From assembly GCA_900546775.1 (NCBI GenBank), contig UREM01000004.1:8664-72663 (forward strand): a DNA stretch of 64,000 nt, read 5' to 3'. The notes below the pieces were generated by a model. It did not search any database. It saw only the letters and a program-made list of their open reading frames with translations, and was not told the origin of the DNA. Every line of letters begins with the position of its first letter. Positions within the stretch are counted from its first letter, which is position 1. The translations under genes were made by a program, and so were the position numbers. Below are positions 1 through 8,653 of this stretch, piece by piece. Origin of the DNA: an uncultured Collinsella sp. (GTDB taxonomy: Bacteria > Actinomycetota > Coriobacteriia > Coriobacteriales > Coriobacteriaceae).

Positions 1-666
1 GTAGAAGAAGGACAGGTCCTCGAGCTCCCATTTAATGGAGCTCATGCCCAGACGGTCGGCCAGGGGCGCATACACGTCCATGGTCTCGCGAGCCTTAAAC
101 AGGCGACGGTCCTCACGCAGGGCTGCAAGGGTGCGCATGTTGTGCAGACGGTCGGCAAGCTTAACGATGATGACGCGGATGTCCTTGGACATGGCGAGGA
201 ACATCTTTCGCAGCGTGAGCGCCTGTTTCTCGTCCATACTGTCGACTTCGATGTTGGTGAGCTTGGTCACGCCATCGACGAGCTCGGCCACCGTATCGCC
301 AAACAGGCCGGAAACATCGGCAAGCGAGGTCTCGGTATCCTCGACGGTATCGTGCAGCAGCGCGGCGCACACTACATCGCAGTCCATCTTGAGATCGGCC
401 AAAATGATGGCCACCTCGACGGGATGGTTGATGTACATCTCACCCGAGCGGCGCTTTTGGTTGCAGTGCTTCTCGGCAGCAAAGCAATAGGCCTGCTCCA
501 CCTTAGAAAAGTCGTCCTCATTCATATATTTGAGGCACAGGCGCTCCAGTTTGTCGTAGCTGTCCGCCATAATCTCGGGCGGCAGCTCATCGGCATGCTT
601 ATAGTGCTCCATCTCCGAGAACGGCTGGAGGGTGGAATCATGGGCGGTACGGGCTGCGGCATCCAT
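1..666 (-). CDS. relA: Rel/SpoT-family (p)ppGpp synthetase/hydrolase, N-terminal part (cut by window edge)
   Basis: Makes and degrades the stringent-response alarmone (p)ppGpp in the cytoplasm. The 222 visible residues form the HD hydrolase half: a helical start, then YINHPVEVAIIL at about residues 78-89, the metal-binding motif LLHDTVEDT just after residue 100, and KLADRLHNMRTL further on. They are followed by VYAPLADRLGMSSIKWELED, which leads towards the synthetase domain. The synthetase, TGS and ACT parts would lie left of base 1. The start was chosen because ATG at 666 follows AGGGGAAGGGGACC. It is transcribed in the same direction as the recJ-helicase gene, 15 bases downstream of that gene's stop, so the two may be cotranscribed. 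The family call is secure; hydrolase-only versus bifunctional cannot be judged from this fragment, although bifunctional Rel is the norm in actinobacteria. Confidence 0.93.
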   Translation of the reverse strand, partial: MDAAARTAHDSTLQPFSEMEHYKHADELPPEIMADSYDKLERLCLKYMNEDDFSKVEQAYCFAAEKHCNQKRRSGEMYINHPVEVAIILADLKMDCDVVCAALLHDTVEDTETSLADVSGLFGDTVAELVDGVTKLTNIEVDSMDEKQALTLRKMFLAMSKDIRVIIVKLADRLHNMRTLAALREDRRLFKARETMDVYAPLADRLGMSSIKWELEDLSFFY

Positions 667-681
667 CGAGGTCCCCTTCCC

Positions 682-3600
682 CTAGGCCCGCGGTACGATC
701 GGGCGGTTAACTTTGGCTAGCATATCAGAAGCGCACGAATCGAGCGCCCAACTCCGGAAAGCCGAGAACTCCATGCGCGAGCGCAAGCCCTCCAAATAGC
801 GAATTGACCTGCTCAATTGCACACGGCCGGGGTTTTCGGCCATCGCGATGCGACGGGTGTCGTCAAACCCCGAAACGCGACAGAAACCAAGCTCTTCGAA
901 GATTCCCAGGCCACTTTCCACCGAGCGCTCGTCGACCGGCGTGCGAGCATCGATGGCAAGGCACATCTGCGCGATGTCGATATCGCTTGCGCAGAATGAA
1001 TCATCCCCGGTCTTACCGCGGTTGGAGCGCCACATGGTCTGCAACGCACGATAGAGTGTGACGAGTTCGTCGCGCTCGGGTGCGTAGCAGTCGAGCAGGC
1101 GCTCGTTGATGCGGGCGTCGCGCGACGAATAGAGCAGGTGGATCACGGCGGGCTGTCCGTCACGACCGGCACGCCCGCTCATCTGGTTGAACTCAATGGC
1201 GCCAAACGGCATGTGGTACAGCACGACATGGCGGATATCGGACAGATTGACACCCTCGCCAAAGGCAGAGGTCGAGACGATGCAGCTGAGGCTTCCGTCT
1301 CGGAATGCTTCCTCCACGCGGCGGCGATCGGAGCGCGCAAGCCCCGCGTTATAGAACGCGATATGGGTTGCGCAATCGGGCACACGCTTGCGCAACGTCT
1401 TGGCGAGCGCCACGGACTGGTCGCGCGAATTGACGTAAATGACGGTCTTCTCCCCCGTCGCCACGATCGACACCAAACGGTTCTCGCGGCTCGCAAGGTC
1501 GCGGTCGTCCTCGAGCTGCAGGTTCTCGCGCACCGTCTCGTCGACCACCGTGCGAGTAATCGGCAGCATGCGGGCAAGCTCGGCCACGACCGGAGCCGTC
1601 GCGGTGGCCGTCGCAGCCATAACAACCGGGTCGCCCAGGGCTTTGAGGATATCGGGCATGTCGAGATAGGCGCTGCGGTCGCCGCCCTTGGCAAGGCCGG
1701 CGTGGTGCGCCTCATCGATAACGACAAAGCCGATGCGGCCCGAACGCGCGAAGCGGTCACGGTGGATAGATAGGAACTCGGGCGTCGTGAGCACGATACC
1801 GGTGCGGCCCGAAGCTAGGCCGGCGAACACATCATCGCGTGCGGCCTCCACGGTCTCGCCGGTCAGCACGCCAACGCCAATGCCAAGCGCTGCCATCGTC
1901 GACGAGAGGTGATAGGCCTGGTCGGCAACAAGCGCGCGCAGCGGATAGACAAAGATGCTCGCACGTCCGCGAAGGACAGCCTCGCGCGCAGCATGTACAT
2001 GGAAGATGAGAGACTTGCCGCGGCCCGTTCCCATAACGGCCAAGACGCTCTGGTGGTCGGCCAAGGCATCGAGCGCCTCAACCTGCGCGCGGTGCGGCTG
2101 GTTCGATCCGATAAAGCTATGGATAAGCGAGCGCGTGAGCTCGGTATAGGAAAGCTGGGCGAGCGTCTCGCGCTTACGCGACTCCAGGCGCAGGCCGGAA
2201 TCCGCCGGCTGCACGCCACGACGAAGCTCGCATGCCGGATCATCGACGCTGGGCAGCGTGGTATCGCGAACCAGAACATCCTTGATCATGAGCTTGGGCT
2301 TCACACGCCCCTGCCAATGCTCGGCAACGGCCTCGAACACCAAGTCGACAGCGCTATCGCAGTTGATGAGCTTATCGATTTGCGGCACGCGGAACATAAT
2401 GGCCGGCACACTCGCGGCGCCATCGGTCGCCACAAAGCGCATGTGCTCGCCGGTTTTGCCCACCACGGCGCGGTCGCACATCGTCACGCCCTCGGCAGCC
2501 AGCAGCGGCACCTTGTTGCCCTGGCCAAACGGCTCAAGACGGGAGATCTGCTCGATGGTCTCGATATTCAGCTCGGAAAGGTCGACGGTGGCGGCGACCT
2601 CGTCGGTGTCTTCAAAGTCCTCGGCGGAAAGCTCCGATAGCACGGCGGAAAGGCGGCGGCGGAACTCATCGAGCTTGGATGCCTCGATGGTCACACCCAC
2701 CGCACCGGCATGTCCGCCGCGACGAATCAGCAGGTCGGAACAACGCTCGACGGCGTCAAACAGGTTAACTTTGCCCACCGAGCGACCAGAGCCGCGCGCG
2801 ATACCGTCCTCGATCGAGAACAGCAGCGCCGGCACGTGATAGCGATTGGTCAAGCGGCTCGCCACGATGCCTTTGACGCCCTCGTGCCAGCCCTCGCCGC
2901 CCACGACGATTGCGCGCCCGCCGTCATAAGTCTCCTCGACCTTCGCCATGGCATCGCGCGTGAGCTCCGCCTCGATCTCACGGCGTTGGCGATTGATTTC
3001 CTCGAGCTCAGCCGCCAGTGCGCTTGCTTCGATGGGATCGCGGGCAAGCAGCAGGTCGAGCGCCAGCTTGGGATCAGCCATGCGGCCGGCAGCATTCAGA
3101 CGAGGGATGAGCGAAAACGACAGGCCGTCGGCCGTAATGGTAGAAAGGTCGGCCTTGGCAAGTGCGGCAAGCGCGATATAGCCGGGACGGGCCGTCACGC
3201 GCATCTGCTGGATACCCTCGGCGACCAGTGCGCGATTCTCGGGCGTGAGCGGCATCATGTCGGACACGGTGCCCAGCGCCGCGACCTCGATCAGCGAACG
3301 CCAATACGACGGCTTGCCCAAACGCTCGCCCAGGACCTGCACCAGCTTGAGTGCCACGCCGGCACCGGCAAGCTCGCGCGAGGGGCCCTCGTCCTCGAGC
3401 TTGGGGTCGGTCAGGGGCACGCCCTGCGGCACCTGGTCGGAGGGCTCGTGATGGTCCGTGACCACCAAATCGATCCCCAGGCTCTCCAGATAGGAGACTT
3501 CTTCCTTGGCAGCAATACCGTTATCGACGGTCACGATCAGCTGAGGGCGAGCGAGCTCGTTAACGCGGTCGAGCGCCGCGCGCGAAAGACCGTAGCCCTC

Positions 3601-3969
3601 GTCAAAGCGATGCGGAATAAACGGCGTGACATCGGCGCCAAACGTGCGCAGTGCCTCGGTCAACAGGCAGGTCGACGTAATACCGTCAACGTCAAAATCG
3701 CCAAAGACCGCAATGTGCTCGTGGTTGCAAATAGCACGCTCGACGCGGTCGGCAACGACCGACATGCCCGGGATAATGAGTGGGTCGGCCCAGTCGCGAT
3801 CGAGCGAAGGCGTCAAAAACAGCTGACCTTCTTCGATGGATGTAATGCCGTGCGCGACCATAATACGCGCCACCAGCCCGGGAATGCCCAGGCCAGCCGA
3901 AAGCTCCTTTTCGAGCTCGGGGTTTTGCCGAGCGACCGCCCAGCGATGCGTCGTCTTAAGCGATGACAT
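682..3969 (-). CDS. recJ: RecJ single-strand exonuclease fused to a RecQ-like superfamily 2 helicase
   Basis: Predicted 5'-3' ssDNA exonuclease joined to a DNA helicase, for recombination or repair. From the chosen ATG (1,095 aa) the RecJ half shows GDFDVDG near residue 91, TDHHEP near 172, a DHHA1 glycine motif (RRGGHAGAVG) near 420 and a C-terminal OB-like part to about 575. The helicase half starts near 610: Walker A GTGRGKS near 650, VIDEAHH near 753, then TATAT, FGEGVNLSDI and the arginine-finger motif QMSGRAGRDG. Ordinary RecJ is about 550-800 aa, so the added helicase is real and in one frame. ATG 3969 is preceded by GGGGGTGGG; a GTG at 4014 would add 15 residues and is less likely. 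A classical RecQ zinc-binding domain is not obvious. A good -10 box lies upstream at 4078-4083. Confidence 0.93.
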   Translation of the reverse strand: MSSLKTTHRWAVARQNPELEKELSAGLGIPGLVARIMVAHGITSIEEGQLFLTPSLDRDWADPLIIPGMSVVADRVERAICNHEHIAVFGDFDVDGITSTCLLTEALRTFGADVTPFIPHRFDEGYGLSRAALDRVNELARPQLIVTVDNGIAAKEEVSYLESLGIDLVVTDHHEPSDQVPQGVPLTDPKLEDEGPSRELAGAGVALKLVQVLGERLGKPSYWRSLIEVAALGTVSDMMPLTPENRALVAEGIQQMRVTARPGYIALAALAKADLSTITADGLSFSLIPRLNAAGRMADPKLALDLLLARDPIEASALAAELEEINRQRREIEAELTRDAMAKVEETYDGGRAIVVGGEGWHEGVKGIVASRLTNRYHVPALLFSIEDGIARGSGRSVGKVNLFDAVERCSDLLIRRGGHAGAVGVTIEASKLDEFRRRLSAVLSELSAEDFEDTDEVAATVDLSELNIETIEQISRLEPFGQGNKVPLLAAEGVTMCDRAVVGKTGEHMRFVATDGAASVPAIMFRVPQIDKLINCDSAVDLVFEAVAEHWQGRVKPKLMIKDVLVRDTTLPSVDDPACELRRGVQPADSGLRLESRKRETLAQLSYTELTRSLIHSFIGSNQPHRAQVEALDALADHQSVLAVMGTGRGKSLIFHVHAAREAVLRGRASIFVYPLRALVADQAYHLSSTMAALGIGVGVLTGETVEAARDDVFAGLASGRTGIVLTTPEFLSIHRDRFARSGRIGFVVIDEAHHAGLAKGGDRSAYLDMPDILKALGDPVVMAATATATAPVVAELARMLPITRTVVDETVRENLQLEDDRDLASRENRLVSIVATGEKTVIYVNSRDQSVALAKTLRKRVPDCATHIAFYNAGLARSDRRRVEEAFRDGSLSCIVSTSAFGEGVNLSDIRHVVLYHMPFGAIEFNQMSGRAGRDGQPAVIHLLYSSRDARINERLLDCYAPERDELVTLYRALQTMWRSNRGKTGDDSFCASDIDIAQMCLAIDARTPVDERSVESGLGIFEELGFCRVSGFDDTRRIAMAENPGRVQLSRSIRYLEGLRSRMEFSAFRSWALDSCASDMLAKVNRPIVPRA

Positions 3970-4071
3970 AGGCGCCCACCCCCGATAGGGGCAGGTCGCC
4001 GCGATACCTCTCACGGTTCATAGCGATGAGTCCTCTGTGTATGCCCGCTTCGGCAGGCAGATCTGTTGAAC

Positions 4072-4106
4072 GGATTTATTATACCGTGCAGCGCGGACGC
4101 ACAACG
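4072..4106 (-). promoter_or_regulatory. sigma-A-type promoter for the recJ-helicase gene
   Basis: On the minus strand a perfect TATAAT box lies at 4078-4083, with a weak -35 (GTTGTG/CGTTGT) 16-17 bases upstream. It would start a leader of about 100 bases before the ATG at 3969. The rest of the 275-base gap (3970-4244) holds no other gene that I can support. Confidence 0.55.
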
Positions 4107-4244
4107 TCCAGCACGCCGCGGTTTCGATAAACGAGGGCGGTAATAGCCTCGAAATAATCGAGCGTTTCTGACGCACGGACGCATGCAAGCGTCTAGCATA
4201 TCCATTCAAAACGGATTCACGAGCAAAGGGAGTCACAAGCGCAT

Positions 4245-5243
4245 ATGAAGCAATGGGTTGGACTGGGCAAGTTTCTCGCGGGGCACATGCAGGTCATCGT
4301 TCCGATTTGCGTGACGCTCGGCGTGCTCTTTCCCCAGCAGATCGGCGTGCTCAAACCCATCGTTCCCACCTTGTTTGCTTTTATGACGTTTCAAGGTGCG
4401 CTCAGCAACACCTTTCACCAGGTGGCTGAGGTATTCCGCCGTCCCCTGCATCTGATTTTGGCGTTATTTGTCTCGGCTGTGATCATCCCCATTGCGGCGT
4501 ATGCCATGGGCTCACTGCTCTTTGGTTCCAACCCAAACCTTGTCTGCGGCATCGTGCTCGAATACAGCGTACCCGTGGCAGTCACCGCCTTTATGTGGAT
4601 TAGCATGTTCGGCGGCAACGGCCCGCTCGCGCTCACCATCATCCTGACGTCCTCGGTCATCTCACCTGTGACGATTCCGCTTACGCTCAAGCTCCTGCTG
4701 GGCGCCACCGTCTCGATCGACGTGCCGAGCATGATGCAGAACATGGCCTTTATGATCGCCATCCCCGCTGTGCTCGGTATTGTCATCAATGAACTCACGC
4801 GCGGCTGGGGCCACGAGAAACTCTCTCCCGCGCTCTCGCCCGCCTGCAAGTTCATGATGATGGGCGTCATCGCATCCAACTCCACTGCCATGAGCGAGTA
4901 CGTGCTGCACATGAACGCGGTGCGCTTGGAAGTCGCCCTCTTTATTCTGGTGTTCGCCATCAGCGGCTTTATCACCGGCGTCCTGATCGCCCGTGCCCTG
5001 CACCTGCCGTATAGCGAGACGACCACCATGTGCTTTACCTGCGGCATGCGCAACATCTCTTCGGGTGCCGTCATCGCCACGCAGTATTTTCCCGGCGAAG
5101 TGGTATTCCCCGTCATGTGCGGCACGCTGTTTCAGCAGGTGTTGGCCTCAATTATCGGACACCTCTTTGAGCGCCTGACCGGCGAGGAGCGCGCCGCCCA
5201 GCGCAAGCGGGTCGAGGCTGGCCGCGACGCCATGGCGCGCTAG
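4245..5243 (+). CDS. bile acid:sodium symporter (BASS) family transporter
   Basis: Integral membrane carrier of 332 aa, the usual length for the BASS/NTCP family, with about nine or ten hydrophobic segments running from residue 10 to 310. Conserved family signatures are visible: an FQGALSNTF-type segment after the second helix, the central GIVLEYSVPVAVTAFMW region, and FTCGMRNISSGAVIA near residue 262, which corresponds to the second crossover motif. The family moves sodium with bile acids, but bacterial members also carry keto acids, pantothenate precursors or sulfated compounds, so the substrate is not fixed by sequence. It starts at ATG after a GGGAG about 11 bases upstream, stands alone, and is divergent from recJ. 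A gut lifestyle makes bile acid transport conceivable. Confidence 0.8.
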   Translation: MKQWVGLGKFLAGHMQVIVPICVTLGVLFPQQIGVLKPIVPTLFAFMTFQGALSNTFHQVAEVFRRPLHLILALFVSAVIIPIAAYAMGSLLFGSNPNLVCGIVLEYSVPVAVTAFMWISMFGGNGPLALTIILTSSVISPVTIPLTLKLLLGATVSIDVPSMMQNMAFMIAIPAVLGIVINELTRGWGHEKLSPALSPACKFMMMGVIASNSTAMSEYVLHMNAVRLEVALFILVFAISGFITGVLIARALHLPYSETTTMCFTCGMRNISSGAVIATQYFPGEVVFPVMCGTLFQQVLASIIGHLFERLTGEERAAQRKRVEAGRDAMAR

Positions 5244-5273
5244 GCTGTCCGCATTACGTGGGTGTTAGTCTTG

Positions 5274-6071
5274 CTATACGAGCGTTTCCAGATGCGCACG
5301 CAGACGCTCAGCATCGATATCGAGCGTCGTCTCGGCATTGACTTGGGCCAAACGATAGCCGACAAAGTAGGGCGAAACCACCCAACGCGGCAGCGCCTTG
5401 GCAATGGTCCGACCGCCCAGGTGATAGAAGAACAAGTTGTACGACTCTGCGCGACCACCGTGGTGCCCGTTTAGGATATAGCGCAGAGCTACCTGGATCG
5501 CATCGGCAAAGAGATCCGCCTCGGCTTGGTCTCGTGCGTCATCGCTGGCGGCGATTCCCTGCGGGGCTGAAACGTTGATCTCAAAGAACCCCATGATCGG
5601 TTCGGTTGAGATATTGACCGAGATTCTCCCCTGTTGCCAAACATTGATGCCTTCGAAATTGGCGGGGGCTAGTGCTGCATAACCGTCCTCCCGCTCCAGA
5701 CCCACAATCTGCATGTGTGGATGGACGAGGCTGCCGCCCGAAAGCGGGCCTTTGTTCTTGTACATGAGCACACTGCGGTACTGTTGGGAATCGAGCATCT
5801 GCTGCCAACAGCCCAGGGCAAACCGCATCACATGATGCAGCTCATCCGGTTCATAGGTCGCCAGGTCGGCGTCGTGGTTGGCAGACTCGATCAATACGGT
5901 CTGACGGGTGGCCCGCAAGGTCTTGAACTTATTCTCGAGCCAGATGCAGTCACCATCGCGCTGGATGATATCGGCAAGTTCCTCGGTATCGCAAAAGGGG
6001 CACGCGGTGCCAGGGCGCCGGTTGTCGTCGGGCTTACCGTTCGCCTGCTGAACGTCAAATACCAGCGCCAC
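5274..6071 (-). CDS. GalT/HIT-superfamily protein (DUF4931-like)
   Basis: A 265-aa cytoplasmic protein resembling galactose-1-phosphate uridylyltransferase-like nucleotidyl enzymes. Visible features are a short Cys pair (CPFCD) near residue 25, the ENKFKTL segment, and a HIT-type active-site motif HPHMQ near residue 117 preceded by GGSL. The C-terminal third has two further aromatic/His-rich blocks (NLFFYHLGG and WVVSPYFVGY). The start is a GTG only three bases after the cutC stop codon, so it is almost certainly translated from the cutC mRNA. Substrate and reaction are unknown; this family includes unassigned proteins of similar size. I am sure of the superfamily, less so of the exact family name. 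Confidence 0.75.
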   Translation of the reverse strand: MALVFDVQQANGKPDDNRRPGTACPFCDTEELADIIQRDGDCIWLENKFKTLRATRQTVLIESANHDADLATYEPDELHHVMRFALGCWQQMLDSQQYRSVLMYKNKGPLSGGSLVHPHMQIVGLEREDGYAALAPANFEGINVWQQGRISVNISTEPIMGFFEINVSAPQGIAASDDARDQAEADLFADAIQVALRYILNGHHGGRAESYNLFFYHLGGRTIAKALPRWVVSPYFVGYRLAQVNAETTLDIDAERLRAHLETLV

Positions 6072-6074
6072 GGG

Positions 6075-6752
6075 TTACGCCTCCAGCGGCACGATCTTGG
6101 TGCCATGGAGCTCGGAGACGCTCAATGCCGCCGCCACGGTATCGCGGTTGGCCGTAGAAATGCCGCCGCCGGGAAGGATGGTCAGGCGGTCGCCCGCATA
6201 CTCGACAAGACGCGACAGGTGCTCCAGGTTGTCCTCGATCGGCGTTCCGGCAGCACCACCATGCGTCAGGATGCGCGTGATGCCGCAGTCGGCGAGTGTG
6301 TCAATGGCGTCCAGCTGAGCCTCGGGCGAGAGCTGGTCAAAGGCCATGTGGAAGGTGATATCGATGGCCCCGCGCTTGCACTCCTCGGTCGCGCAGCCCG
6401 TAGCCATCACGAGGGCGCCGAGGGTGAGCTCGTCGAGCGCCCAGCCGCCGGCACAGGGCTTGCAGCAGCCAAAGACCAGGCCGTCAACGCCGGCGCTCAC
6501 GGCAAGACCCAAGTCCATCTCCATCATGCGCAGCTCGTCCTGGTTGTAGTGAAAGTCACCGCCACGCGGGCGAATCATGCACATCACTCGCGCGTCATGC
6601 TCGTGAGCATAGCTGACCGTAGTGCTGATAACGCCGGCCGAGGGCGTGGTACCACCGACGGCAAGGTTGTCGCACAACTCGATGCGCTTAGCACCGGCAT
6701 CGATAGCCGCCGGCACACGCTCAAAGTTCTCGGCACAAAACTCGTACAGCAT
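6075..6752 (-). CDS. cutC: CutC family protein (copper homeostasis-annotated TIM barrel)
   Basis: A 225-aa TIM-barrel protein of the CutC family, historically linked to copper tolerance; its biochemical role remains uncertain. Diagnostic blocks are EFCAENF at the N terminus, RIELCDNLAVGGTTPS near residue 22, MIRPRGGDFHY near 56, VDGLVFG near 86, ITFHMAFDQ near 128, RILTHGG near 152 and ILPGGGIS near 185. The upstream reading frame is longer, but ATG 6752 is supported by a GGGGGTC ribosome site and by the family N terminus. The GalT/HIT-like gene follows after three bases, forming a two-gene operon. Confidence 0.92.
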   Translation of the reverse strand: MLYEFCAENFERVPAAIDAGAKRIELCDNLAVGGTTPSAGVISTTVSYAHEHDARVMCMIRPRGGDFHYNQDELRMMEMDLGLAVSAGVDGLVFGCCKPCAGGWALDELTLGALVMATGCATEECKRGAIDITFHMAFDQLSPEAQLDAIDTLADCGITRILTHGGAAGTPIEDNLEHLSRLVEYAGDRLTILPGGGISTANRDTVAAALSVSELHGTKIVPLEA

Positions 6753-6810
6753 AGATAGACCCCCAAAGACAGCAGATGTTTTCCGACGGGCATTGTCACA
6801 CACCCCCATG

Positions 6811-6879
6811 AAGTTGCGGTGGAATAAGGACTCTTTTGACCTCTGAGGCTCCCATTTAGTCCCTATTCCACCGCAACTT
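6811..6879. repeat. long intergenic palindrome (20-bp arms)
   Basis: The left arm 6811-6830 begins AAGTTGCGGTGGAATA and is the reverse complement of 6860-6879 with a single mismatch, separated by 29 bases. It sits upstream of cutC, in a 326-base gap (6753-7078) that holds only this element and the structured repeat at 6907-7033. There is no clear T-run directly after either arm. Confidence 0.85.
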
Positions 6880-6906
6880 AAAGGGAATAGTCGTTGGCAT
6901 CTGCCA

Positions 6907-7033
6907 CAACGTCGATGTTTTGGCAACGACAGCGAAAACCCGCCAGAGCGAGCAAGGTGCCTTGAAACGAGGCGGCATTGACCTTCTGGTCATGCCGCCG
7001 AAGTTGAAAGGCAGATTGCCGCTCTGGCGGGCT
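6907..7033 (-). repeat. dispersed structured repeat, copy A (also terminator-like for livF)
   Basis: Bases 6907-6975 match 63932-64000 at 65 of 69 positions, and the last 40-plus are identical, so this is a multi-copy genomic repeat. Copy A continues into an imperfect palindrome: a 12-bp outer stem CCCGCCAGAGCG/CGCTCTGGCGGG (about 6938-7030) encloses inner stems around GGCGGCAT/ATGCCGCC. Read on the minus strand the outer stem ends in TTTT, so it may terminate the liv operon, whose last stop codon is at 7079. Confidence 0.85.
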
Positions 7034-7078
7034 TGCAGCGTCAAGCCGTTACGCGGTTTGGTAAAACCGCGTAACTAG

Positions 7079-7792
7079 TTAACCGCCCAGGTAGGCTTTG
7101 CGGACGTTATCGTCGTGCAGAAGCTCTTGCCCCGTGCCGGTCATGGTGATCTTGCCGGTCTCGAGCACGTAGCCGCGCGTGGCAATCGAGAGCGCCATCT
7201 GCGCGTTCTGCTCGACCAGAAGCACCGTGGTACCGGCCTTGTGCAGATCCTCGACAATCTGGAAGATCTGCTCAATCAGAATCGGCGCCAAGCCCATGGA
7301 AGGCTCGTCGAGCATGAGCAGCTTGGGGTTGCTCATAAGAGCGCGGCCCATAACGAGCATCTGCTGCTCGCCGCCCGAAAGGGTGCCGGCGACTTGGCGA
7401 CGGCGCTCCTTCAGGCGCGGGAACTGCTCGTAGACGCGCTCAAGGCCCGGAGCAACCGTGGACTTGGGCTGCGTGTAGGCGCCCATCTCCAGGTTCTCCT
7501 CGACCGTCATCTGCAAAAAGGCGCGACGGCCCTCGGGCACCTGGGCCAGGCCCTTACCAACCAGCTTATCGGCGGGCGTATGAGTAATGTCCTCGCCCAT
7601 AAACTTGATGGAGCCGGTCTTGGAGCGCAGCAGGCCCGAGACGGTCTTGAGCGTTGTGGACTTGCCGGCACCGTTCGCACCGATCAGAGCCACGATCTCG
7701 CCCTCGTTGACGTTAAAGGAGATGTCCTTGATGGCGTGGATGGCGCCGTACCAGACGTTGATGTTGTAGACGGAAAGCATCGGCTCTGCCAT
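7079..7792 (-). CDS. livF: branched-chain amino acid ABC transporter ATPase LivF
   Basis: One of two ATPases powering high-affinity import of leucine, isoleucine and valine (or related amino acids). At 237 aa it has the normal LivF length. Walker A GANGAGKST is near residue 38, the signature LSGGEQQM near 138, and Walker B LLMLDEPSMGLAP near 157, with the short C terminus ending KAYLGG that is typical of LivF. It directly abuts livG: its ATG comes immediately before the last base of the livG stop region, so the two are translationally linked. It is the last gene of the minus-strand liv operon, followed by the structured repeat at 6907-7033. Confidence 0.96.
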   Translation of the reverse strand: MAEPMLSVYNINVWYGAIHAIKDISFNVNEGEIVALIGANGAGKSTTLKTVSGLLRSKTGSIKFMGEDITHTPADKLVGKGLAQVPEGRRAFLQMTVEENLEMGAYTQPKSTVAPGLERVYEQFPRLKERRRQVAGTLSGGEQQMLVMGRALMSNPKLLMLDEPSMGLAPILIEQIFQIVEDLHKAGTTVLLVEQNAQMALSIATRGYVLETGKITMTGTGQELLHDDNVRKAYLGG

Positions 7793-8653
7793 TTAGTTCT
7801 CCCCCTTATCCTGCTTGCCCAGATATGCCTCGATAACGGCGTCGTTGTTCTGGATTTCCTCTGCCGTGCCCTTGGCGATGACCTTACCAAAGTTGAGTAC
7901 GCAGATACCCTCGCAAATATTCATGACGAGCGACATGTCGTGCTCGATAAGCATGATGGCGATGCCAAAGGTGTCGCGAATCTTAACGATGTTCTCCATG
8001 AGCTCCGCGGTCTCGGACGGGTTCATGCCGGCGGCAGGCTCGTCGAGCAGCAGCAGCTTGGGGTTGGTGGCAAGCGCGCGGACGATCTCCAGGCGGCGCT
8101 GAGCGCCGTAAGGCAGCGAGCCGGCCTGTTCGTTTGCCAGATGCTCCATATCAAAGATGGAGAGCAGCTCCATGGCACGCTCATGGGCGGCCTTCTCGTG
8201 CTTCCAGTACGTCGGCAGGCGCAGCACGCCCTCAAAACCGGAATAGCGCTCCTGGTTGTGCAGACCGACCTTGACGTTGTCCTCCACCGTCATGGTGTTG
8301 AACAGGCGGATGTTCTGGAACGTACGGGCAATGCCCATGCGGTTGACCTGGTAGACCGACTTGCCCGAGGTGTCCTCACCGTCGAGCAGGATGGTGCCGT
8401 GCGTGGGCTGATACACCTTGGTGAGCAGGTTGAAGACCGTGGTCTTTCCGGCACCGTTGGGGCCGATCAGACCGGCGATCTCGGTCTTGCCGATAGTCAG
8501 GCTAAAGTCGTCGACTGCCTTAAGGCCACCGAACTCAATGCCCAGGTGGATGCACTCGAGTGCCGGGCGCTGGCCCAGATCGCGATCGGGAACGATGGCG
8601 CCAGAAGGATACGGGACCATCTTACCCTTGTTGAACTCAAATTTACTGGGCAT
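7793..8653 (-). CDS. livG: branched-chain amino acid ABC transporter ATPase LivG
   Basis: The second ATPase of the Liv importer, 286 aa from the chosen start. Walker A GPNGAGKTT is near residue 62, followed by FNLLTKVYQPTHG; LivG family features include RTFQNIRLF, the signature-like LPYGAQRRLEI and Walker B LLLLDEPAAGMNPSE. ATG 8653 is preferred over an upstream start because GGAGGTG lies eight bases before it inside the end of livM. The two genes overlap by 11 bases, implying coupled translation. It pairs with LivF beneath the LivH-LivM membrane pore. Confidence 0.96.
   Translation of the reverse strand: MPSKFEFNKGKMVPYPSGAIVPDRDLGQRPALECIHLGIEFGGLKAVDDFSLTIGKTEIAGLIGPNGAGKTTVFNLLTKVYQPTHGTILLDGEDTSGKSVYQVNRMGIARTFQNIRLFNTMTVEDNVKVGLHNQERYSGFEGVLRLPTYWKHEKAAHERAMELLSIFDMEHLANEQAGSLPYGAQRRLEIVRALATNPKLLLLDEPAAGMNPSETAELMENIVKIRDTFGIAIMLIEHDMSLVMNICEGICVLNFGKVIAKGTAEEIQNNDAVIEAYLGKQDKGEN

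Noticed and set aside
2710..3966. A 418-codon plus-strand frame opposite recJ
   Set aside because: Antisense shadow of a gene with clear RecJ motifs.
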